Origin: Pseudomonas asiatica
Lineage (GTDB): Bacteria; Pseudomonadota; Gammaproteobacteria; Pseudomonadales; Pseudomonadaceae
NCBI RefSeq assembly: GCF_009932335.1
Contig: NZ_BLJF01000001.1
Location: 3,100,001 to 3,164,000 of the forward strand
Length of the DNA: 64,000 nt
Direction of reading: 5' to 3'
This document shows positions 58,321 to 64,000 of this stretch, one piece after another (position 1 is the stretch's first letter; each line of letters begins with the position of its first letter). A program made the position numbers and the translations under genes. Under the pieces are notes generated by a model. That model had not been told where the DNA came from, ran no database searches, and was given only the letters and a program-made list of their open reading frames with translations.

Positions 58321-58977
58321 ATGATGTACCCGCTCGCCTCAAACTCCCCCAGCACCACCATCTCGACAAACCTGATCACTGTTGACGGTCTCGTAATAGA
58401 CAAGCTCACAGGGGAGATTCATGGTTACGATGATAAACCATCAGTACTTTCCAGCTCTGTCGACCATCAACCAAGCCTCCGCGACTGTCGAAGCATGGAT
58501 GATTTTCACCACCATTTGAAATTCGTTGATCGACGCAAGCTGCCAGACCACACTCTGCACAGTTTGAGAGATACAGTGGATCACTGCAGGGGCGAGTGGT
58601 CTCGCACTGGAGTTGATTGCCGGGTTACACTGCCTCAACAGCGGTTGCTGGAAGCACTGCATCAACTTGTACTTTACCGTAATGTCATTTACACCACGCA
58701 AGCCGATTTGGCGCTTGCACTGGGTACTAAAGAATCAAACCTGATGAAGAAATTGAACGTGCTGACGGGGGCGAACCTGTTGCGCGTCACCACCTCGCGA
58801 AGCGGTAATATCCGCACTGGTGAGATCAAGCTTGCCATCAACCCTCGATTGATTTTCAGAGGATCGGACAAGGCCCGCGATCGGTACGTTCAAGATTGGT
58901 ATCGCCCTACAGACGGGCTGCCTTCAAGACCGGAATCTGCAATGCAGAGTGGTGCTTTTTTCAATGTTGCTGCGTAG
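58321..58977 (+). CDS. wHTH protein, possible replication or regulatory protein of the mobile element
   Basis: This 218-residue protein has a variable N-terminus and a winged helix-turn-helix at about 120-185 (YTTQADLALALGTKESNLMK, then KLNVLTGANLLRVTTSRSGN and INPRLIF). The pattern resembles RepL-like or MarR-like wHTH replication proteins of small plasmids, with the wing followed by NPRLIFRG. I do not recognise a family firmly. AAAAGGAGA lies about 10 bases before the ATG. Strong promoter, attenuator and ribosome site imply tight control. Confidence 0.55.
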   Translation: MMYPLASNSPSTTISTNLITVDGLVIDKLTGEIHGYDDKPSVLSSSVDHQPSLRDCRSMDDFHHHLKFVDRRKLPDHTLHSLRDTVDHCRGEWSRTGVDCRVTLPQQRLLEALHQLVLYRNVIYTTQADLALALGTKESNLMKKLNVLTGANLLRVTTSRSGNIRTGEIKLAINPRLIFRGSDKARDRYVQDWYRPTDGLPSRPESAMQSGAFFNVAA

Positions 58978-59563
58978 CACATGCGTAGATTTTTTAGAAA
59001 AGTTACGCAAGAAATGCCTTGCAAGCCAAGAAAATCAAGGGATCTGAAGAACTCTTATTATAGATAGGAATCTTCTCGCATTACCCAAGGGCTACTCTCG
59101 GGCAGAAAGTTCTGCACTGGGTAGATTTTGACTCAGGTACTACCCCCTTCCCCTATTGCGCAAGCAATGGGTCGTACACCGGGACAACAAACCACAAAGT
59201 TATCCCAAATGAAAACAGATGCCATTTTTAGCTGACCCTAACAACCAAGCGTACTAGTCCAACCAACCAAGAACATGGTTGGACAACAAGACTGCGAGCA
59301 GCCACTAGAGCTACGCTCTGATTGTGCAAAACTCAGTCCTGCGGATCGGATGTTGTGCACAGGGACAGCGTCAGCTGTGGATAGTACGGATTAGTAGGTT
59401 GGGGGTTTTGGTTGTTTCACCCCCTCTACACCGTTAGGTGTCCACGATCCTGACCTACGGTCATACACAGTGCAATCACTGAAAGCTTGCCGCTTTCGGT
59501 GCAAACGCCCAGCGGAGCTGATCAAGGAATTTGCTTTGACGCTCCGCTGAAGGTGCGCAGCAT
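58978..59563. other. Non-coding region with stem-loops, possible replication origin
   Basis: No gene is seen in these 586 bases. They hold ACTGGGTAG at 59116-59124 (inverse of the promoter dyad half), a perfect inverted repeat GTCCAACCA/TGGTTGGAC at 59257-59284, two DnaA-box-like words (TTATCCCAA near 59200, TGTGGATAG near 59376), and a stem AGCGGAGC/GCTCCGCT at 59511-59548. This is compatible with an origin for the upstream Rep-like protein, but the boxes are imperfect. Confidence 0.3.
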
Positions 59564-59872
59564 CTACCGTAGGTAGAAGTACAGGAACACTACCACCAAC
59601 ACAACGAAAATCACCCTTCCTTGAAGCACATCAGCATTCAGCTTGTCTGTCTTGATCTGCTGGTGCGTGGCAGCATCGCTCAAGCCCTGAGACTTGTAGT
59701 GCATGATCCGGTCGATTTCCCTATCGATCTTCTTGTTCTGACCCTCGTTGCTTCGCATTGTGATGCCCCACACGATCAACCAAAGCCCTCCAGTCAGAAC
59801 GGTCAGGATCAGGTGCAGGATGTGGTTTGTCTTCTTCTTGCGACTGGTCAGCACGAACAGTTTTTCGTTCAT
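59564..59872 (-). CDS. Small two-helix membrane protein
   Basis: This 102-residue protein has a short basic start (MNEKLFVLTSRKKKTNH), a membrane helix (ILHLILTVLTGGLWLIVWG, about 18-38), a charged middle rich in K, D and Q (about 42-82) and a second helix at the C-terminus (VIFVVLVVVFLYFYLR). No family is recognised. It is divergent from the XRE gene; its promoter must lie among the 11-bp repeats at 59945-59985. The C-terminal codons form TCTACC-GTA-GGTAGA, a dyad like that at 58161. Confidence 0.6.
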   Translation of the reverse strand: MNEKLFVLTSRKKKTNHILHLILTVLTGGLWLIVWGITMRSNEGQNKKIDREIDRIMHYKSQGLSDAATHQQIKTDKLNADVLQGRVIFVVLVVVFLYFYLR

Positions 59873-59944
59873 TTCATTGGTCTCTCAGGGCTAGGCGTTC
59901 GCTTCCCCAGCGTATGGGGGCCTGAGACAATTGTATCAGTTAGT

Positions 59945-59985
59945 GTGTCAACGATTGGAGTGTCATCGATCAATGTGTTCACGAT
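59945..59985 (+). repeat. Three 11-bp direct repeats with 15-bp period before the XRE gene
   Basis: GTGTCAACGAT (59945), GTGTCATCGAT (59960) and GTGTTCACGAT (59975) follow at exactly 15 bases, with a degenerate GTGCATCC at 59990. They lie 28 bases before the XRE start and 73 bases from the divergent membrane protein start. They could be repressor operators or iterons. Confidence 0.7.
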
Positions 59986-60012
59986 CAGGGTGCATCCAAC
60001 CATCATGCCGGG

Positions 60013-60234
60013 ATGCAGACAAACCAACACCTACGAAAGGCCTTTGGCCAACGAATCCGAAACCTACGCAGCAGCCAAGGCTTCAGCCAAGAAGCGTTCG
60101 CTGACAAATGCGGCTTTGTCCGTACTTACATGTCTCGCATTGAGACGGGCACCGCAAATCCCAGCCTTGAAGCTGCCAAGGTGCTTGCTGACGGGCTGAG
60201 CATGTCCCTGTCTGAACTGCTTGAAGGTCTGTAG
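60013..60234 (+). CDS. XRE-family (Cro/CI-type) repressor
   Basis: This 73-residue protein is a single helix-turn-helix domain: LRKAFGQRIRNLRSSQGFSQ, EAFADKCGFVRTYMSRIETG, then TANPSLEAAKVLADGLSMSL. There is no oligomerisation or protease domain, as in many small mobile-element regulators. It probably binds the 11-bp repeats just upstream and perhaps the dyad at 58161. Earlier in-frame extension has no ribosome site support. Confidence 0.85.
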   Translation: MQTNQHLRKAFGQRIRNLRSSQGFSQEAFADKCGFVRTYMSRIETGTANPSLEAAKVLADGLSMSLSELLEGL

Positions 60235-60285
60235 TCACGTAGATCGCCGCTACACTCATGCACGATCCCTTACAGGACTACAGAC

Positions 60286-60492
60286 ATGGATGACCGCACT
60301 TCAATCACCGCTGACACACTTGAATTGCTGCACCTCAATCAAATCGCCATACGTGCAGCCTTGGAAGAGGTGAGCCTGTGGATCAGTCAACGCGGGTCAA
60401 CCAACGTGCATGACAATGTATTGAGTGCACTGGCCACTCTCGATGCGAATGTAGAGGGCATCGCCAAGGGCATAGAATCGCTTCGGTCCTAA
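60286..60492 (+). CDS. Small hypothetical protein
   Basis: This 68-residue acidic, helical protein (ADTLELLHLNQIAIRAALEE, then NVLSALATLDANVEGIAKGI) has no recognised motif. It starts 51 bases after the XRE gene. CAGGA lies about 10 bases upstream, in ACAGGACTACAGAC. It is probably in the same transcript as XRE. Confidence 0.5.
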   Translation: MDDRTSITADTLELLHLNQIAIRAALEEVSLWISQRGSTNVHDNVLSALATLDANVEGIAKGIESLRS

Positions 60493-60580
60493 GCGATAGG
60501 TAGGTCTCGCTACTGGCCCGCTACTGACAGTTGATGCCAATATGCCACTTTATCAGGTGCGCCTTGCTGAGGGATTGAGC

Positions 60581-60958
60581 ATGACCGACAAACCATTGGA
60601 TCACCAAGCAAAGCCGATGACGTCAATCAGAGGCCATCGACAGGCAGGCTTTGGCGCCAAATTTACTGCCGTGGTCACTGCTGTTGGAGTTGGCATTGAT
60701 GCCATGACTGACAAGGGGAACGGTCTCAGTGTTGGCGGCGTTACGGGTACAGTCTTGGCAGGTGTTGGCGCTTACCTTGTAACCGATGCTATCGACGCAT
60801 CTGTAGGTGAGGGGGTGGTCATAGGAGCACTGGCTGGTGGGCTAGGCTCATTGACTGCGTCTACGATTGATAACCATCTAGCAACTGAATCAGCTTCAGA
60901 GGGGGTCAGCAGACTGGAAGACTTCAGCCTCTTGTTCCCTGTCAGCTCTATCAAATGA
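60581..60958 (+). CDS. Glycine-zipper small membrane protein
   Basis: This 125-residue protein has a polar N-terminus followed by two glycine-rich hydrophobic segments (VGGVTGTVLAGVGAYLVTDA and GEGVVIGALAGGLGSLTAS) of glycine-zipper type. It may insert in membranes, as holins or small toxins do, but no function is known. ATG 60581 is preceded by GAGGG; ATG 60542 would add 13 residues. It is the last credible gene of the element. Confidence 0.5.
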   Translation: MTDKPLDHQAKPMTSIRGHRQAGFGAKFTAVVTAVGVGIDAMTDKGNGLSVGGVTGTVLAGVGAYLVTDAIDASVGEGVVIGALAGGLGSLTASTIDNHLATESASEGVSRLEDFSLLFPVSSIK

Positions 60959-61542
60959 GTCTACTTGTTTGGTAGCAAGAGTGCTGGCATGTGCCAACTA
61001 TCATATCTCTATTGCAGATAGACAAATGATTGCATTATCATTGATCTATCGAAAGAGATATTAAAGGATAGCAAGCCATGAACACCCACAGCCCCAAGGC
61101 CTGTCATTTTCAGAAGTCGATTGCACCTAAGGTCAGAAGTCGATTGCACTACTGAGGAAGCCCTCGCTGTTGCGGACTCATGGGCTGGCACGAGAGGATC
61201 TCTATAGGTCATGTACATCCGAGCCCCACCCCACCACTCGCAAATTTGTAGGCAAAGGTGTGTCAGGAAAATGAGTAACCTGACGCTAGTCAATCTGGGG
61301 TACTGACAGCTATGGCATGCCGCCAGATGGACATTTCATGCTAATAGCGTCTTGCAGGACACGAGTGGTAGCAAATAGACACTAATAGTCGTTGCATAAA
61401 CTTCCAACATTCAGCATCTTGCAACGGTAACCATGGACGGAGACATTGAGCCGCTTACACCGATGAGCAAGGTTTTTTGGTTGGCAAGCGCGATCACTAT
61501 GGACGGACTTTCATCGGTTTCCACTTCAGAGCTATTGCCATC
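60959..61542. other. Region between the mobile element and the chemotaxis gene
   Basis: These 584 bases have no convincing gene. A 25-codon frame at 61078-61155 (MNTHSPKACHFQKSIAPKVR-) has AAAGGAT upstream and contains a 16-bp direct repeat. The rest is low in structure. The right border of the integrated element is expected here, but no copy of the ffs-side sequence was found. Confidence 0.4.
61111..61149. repeat. 16-bp direct repeat CAGAAGTCGATTGCAC
   Basis: CAGAAGTCGATTGCAC occurs at 61111-61126 and again at 61134-61149, 23 bases apart. Origin unknown. Confidence 0.6.
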
Positions 61543-62865
61543 GTGCTATTCAATTCTAATAAAAAAAATATCAGCGCCCTGCAACAAACCATCGCCCAGC
61601 AAGCCAGTCTGCTCGAAGCCATCAACCGCTCCATGGCGGTAGTCGAATTCGACCTCAATGGCATCGTCCTCCGGGCCAACGACAACTTTTTAAAGACCAT
61701 GGGCTATCGCCTGGAGCAAGTGCTCGGCCAGCCGCACCGCCAATTCTGCACGCCTGCCTATGCCCGCAGTGGCGAGTACTCACAATTATGGTCCCGTCTC
61801 AACGCCGGCCAGTTCGAGTCGGGCACCTTCGAGCGAATTGCCGGCAATGGCCAGACGATCTGGCTGGAAGCCAGCTATAACCCGGTCAAGGACGAGCTTG
61901 GTAACGTGGTGAAGGTGGTTAAGTATGCCCTTGACGTCACCTTGTGGGTACAACAGGAGAGTGAAGCCAAAAATAAGTTGCAGGCCATAGACCGGTCCAT
62001 GGCCATCATCGAGTTCAATCTGGACGGCAGCATTATTGACGCCAACCAGAACTTCTTGGATGTGGTCGGTTACAGTCTGGCCGAACTCAAGGGCAAACAT
62101 CACAAACTGTTCTGCCGTCCAGCACTGGCCAACGGCAGCGAGTACCAGGACTTCTGGCGACGCCTGAATCAGGGCGAGTTTTTCAGTGGGCAATTCGAAC
62201 GGGTAGGCAAGCGCGGGCAAACCTTGTGGCTGGAAGCTAACTACAACCCGGTGTATGACGCTAGCGGACGGTTATGCAAAGTGGTGAAGTTTGCTACAGA
62301 CATCACCGCCAAGATGGAGAAGCATGCGCAGGACGCTCAGAGCGCTAGCGAGGCGTATCACATCTCGGTCGAGACACGCCAAGCGGCTGAACATGGCTCC
62401 ACGGTGATCCAACAAGCAGCGAGTGAAATGCGGGAGATTGCCTCGAATATCGAAGGTTCGTCAGCCCTCATCACCAAACTTGGCGAACGCTCCGAGCAGA
62501 TCACCACCATCGTCAACACCATCCGCGGAATTGCCGATCAGACCAACCTGTTGGCTTTGAACGCTGCTATCGAAGCCGCTCGAGCGGGTGAACAAGGTCG
62601 CGGCTTTGCGGTGGTGGCCGATGAAGTCCGTCAGTTGGCCGCACGCACCAGTGGCTCGACGGCGGAGATTTCCGGGATGATTGGCATGATCCAGAACGAA
62701 ACACAGCTAGCCATCAAGAGCATGGAAGGCACCCGTGACCGGGCCACTAAAGGCGTCGACCTGGCGGATCAGGCGGGCGCGGTGATCCAGCAAATTAGCG
62801 ACGGTGCCAGCAATGCGGTGCAGGCGGTGAGTATGCTGGCCAAGGAGCATGGTCATACCCGGTAG
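61543..62865 (+). CDS. PAS-PAS methyl-accepting transducer (BdlA/Aer-like)
   Basis: This 440-residue soluble receptor has a coiled start ([20 protein letters not shown]), two PAS domains (about 25-145 and 150-265, each with a QFC or LFC cysteine, [13 protein letters not shown] and VVKYALDVT), and an MCP signalling domain with the hairpin [20 protein letters not shown]. There is no membrane helix, as in BdlA, which links oxygen or redox sensing to biofilm dispersal. GTG 61543 is chosen because family members start just before this coil; the frame further upstream (to 61477) shows no similarity to the family. Confidence 0.8.
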   Translation: MLFNSNKKNISALQQTIAQQASLLEAINRSMAVVEFDLNGIVLRANDNFLKTMGYRLEQVLGQPHRQFCTPAYARSGEYSQLWSRLNAGQFESGTFERIAGNGQTIWLEASYNPVKDELGNVVKVVKYALDVTLWVQQESEAKNKLQAIDRSMAIIEFNLDGSIIDANQNFLDVVGYSLAELKGKHHKLFCRPALANGSEYQDFWRRLNQGEFFSGQFERVGKRGQTLWLEANYNPVYDASGRLCKVVKFATDITAKMEKHAQDAQSASEAYHISVETRQAAEHGSTVIQQAASEMREIASNIEGSSALITKLGERSEQITTIVNTIRGIADQTNLLALNAAIEAARAGEQGRGFAVVADEVRQLAARTSGSTAEISGMIGMIQNETQLAIKSMEGTRDRATKGVDLADQAGAVIQQISDGASNAVQAVSMLAKEHGHTR

Positions 62866-62939
62866 AACTCACGAACAGCCGGATCATCGGCACTGCGCAT
62901 AACAGACGTGTGGTCAAATCCTATGGGGAGATCTTCATC

Positions 62940-64000
62940 GTGCTGAAACGTATCGCGGTTACCGAGGTCCGCCTCGGCATGTACATCCATGAGCTTTGTG
63001 GTTCATGGATGGACCACCCTTTCTGGAGAGCGCGTTGGTTGCTCCATAGCGAGCACGATCGACAGCGCATCCTCAAATCCAATGTGACGACGCTATGGAT
63101 CGACACCAGCAAGGGGCAGGACACTGCCCAAGGCCAGGCAAGCAATACGCTCGAAGAAGTTGAGGTTGAAACCGAAGCCCGATTGCTAGCCGTGGACAAC
63201 ACGGCGCTGCCGCCTCTAGCCGGGATGACTGAAGAGCTGTCACGTGCCCTCAAGCTCTGCGCCCGCTCCAAAGTCGCCATTGTCGAGATGTTCAACGAGG
63301 CGCGCATGGGCCAAGCTATCAACTTGGAGCACGTCGCGGCGCTGGTGGAGGAAGTTTCCGACTCGGTACTGCGTCACCCCAATGCCTTAATCAGCCTGGC
63401 ACGTCTGAAGACTTCCGCCGAATACACCTACATGCACTCTGTGGCGGTGTGTGCATTGATGATTGCCCTGGCCCGCCAGCTTGGCCTGTCGGCCGACCAA
63501 GTCCGGGAGGCAGGCTTGGCCGGCCTCCTGCACGACATCGGCAAGGTGTCCATACCGGATGCGATCCTCAATAAGCCTGACAAACTGACCGACGCCGAGT
63601 TCAGCATCATGCGCAGCCATCCCAGAGCGGGCGGCAGGATGTTGCTGAAAAGCCGCCAGGTCAGCGCGCTCACGCTCGACGTTTGCCTGCACCATCATGA
63701 GAAGGTCGATGGCTCCGGCTACCCCTATCGCCTGGTCGGTGAGCAAATCAGTCTGTTCGCGCGCATGGGCGCGGTGTGTGACGTGTATGACGCGATCACG
63801 TCGGAGCGCCCCTACAAGAGGGGCTGGGATCCCGCCATAGCGATTCGCAAGATGGCTGAATGGAAGGGACACTTCGACGACCAGGTGTTCCAGGCCTTCG
63901 TCAAGTCGGTGGGCATCTACCCGGTTGGCGCCTTGGTGCGCTTAGAAAGTGGGCGTCTCGGCGTCATCATGGAGCAGCACAAGAGTTCACTGCTGACACC
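62940..64000 (+). CDS. HD-GYP cyclic-di-GMP phosphodiesterase, partial
   Basis: The open frame runs off the window. Visible are a DUF3391-like N-terminus (VLKRIAVTEVRLGMYIHELC) and an HD-GYP domain with HSVAVCALM, GLLHDIGKVSIPDAILNKPD, HHEKVDGSGYPYRL and DVYDAITSERPYK. It hydrolyses c-di-GMP. GTG 62940 is chosen, with GGGGAG 10 bases upstream. It follows the MCP gene by 74 bases and is likely coexpressed, coupling sensing to c-di-GMP turnover. Confidence 0.9.
   Translation, partial: MLKRIAVTEVRLGMYIHELCGSWMDHPFWRARWLLHSEHDRQRILKSNVTTLWIDTSKGQDTAQGQASNTLEEVEVETEARLLAVDNTALPPLAGMTEELSRALKLCARSKVAIVEMFNEARMGQAINLEHVAALVEEVSDSVLRHPNALISLARLKTSAEYTYMHSVAVCALMIALARQLGLSADQVREAGLAGLLHDIGKVSIPDAILNKPDKLTDAEFSIMRSHPRAGGRMLLKSRQVSALTLDVCLHHHEKVDGSGYPYRLVGEQISLFARMGAVCDVYDAITSERPYKRGWDPAIAIRKMAEWKGHFDDQVFQAFVKSVGIYPVGALVRLESGRLGVIMEQHKSSLLT

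Overview
The window is chromosomal DNA of a Pseudomonas putida-group bacterium. The evidence is the high GC content, the dense 35-bp P. putida-type REP elements (the copy at 32090-32123 matches the remembered consensus except at its last base), a pyoverdine synthetase of exactly the PvdL architecture next to a PvdS/PfrI sigma factor, two cbb3 oxidase operons, and the anr-apt-recR-ybaB-dnaX-ffs gene order. No tRNA, rRNA or CRISPR array was seen.

Region 1 (1-2680) holds a polymorphic DNase-type toxin (Tde1-like, Ntox15, HxxD motif, glycine-zipper translocation segment) followed by two tandem paralogous immunity genes. Region 2 (2690-8802, minus strand) is a five-gene unit for a periplasmic three-component molybdenum hydroxylase/aldehyde dehydrogenase: Tat-exported Mo subunit, 2Fe-2S subunit, triheme cytochrome c, plus XdhC and MocA-like cofactor maturation factors. 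Region 3 (9172-12483, plus) is a dsbD / tlpA-like / dsbG periplasmic thiol-redox operon.

Region 4 (12586-30194) is the pyoverdine locus. pvdL (13 kb) is divergent from pvdS, and an IucB-like acyltransferase gene follows pvdS in convergent orientation. Two PvdS-type promoters (TAAAT-N16-CGT form) and a Fur box are readable. An AT-rich two-gene ABC transporter cassette sits at the 3' end of pvdL between direct repeats; the outer repeat carries a decayed copy of the pvdL tail.

Region 5 (30192-33075) has a solute-binding protein, an exonuclease, ppnP, an alpha/beta hydrolase and a 99-bp tandem repeat. Region 6 (33126-48203) is a respiratory island: ccoNOQP-1, ccoNOQP-2, ccoG, fixH-like, ccoI, ccoS, a SafE-type membrane protein, hemN and anr, with Anr boxes before ccoN-1, hemN and probably ccoG. 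Region 7 (48259-56536) is housekeeping (apt, recR, ybaB, dnaX, ffs) with small accessory genes: a second solute-binding protein, a small gene behind an elaborately self-complementary leader, a MerR/DUF2938 pair, and two lipoproteins.

Region 8 (about 56540-61450) is an AT-richer mini mobile element beside ffs: tyrosine recombinase, a strong promoter with operator-like dyad and attenuator-like hairpin, a wHTH replication-type protein, a small membrane protein, 11-bp direct repeats of 15-bp period before an XRE repressor gene, and a glycine-zipper protein. Region 9 (61543-64000) is a BdlA/Aer-like PAS-PAS-MCP transducer and a c-di-GMP HD-GYP phosphodiesterase that runs off the window. All family names come from reading motifs and recalled family knowledge; no database search was run.
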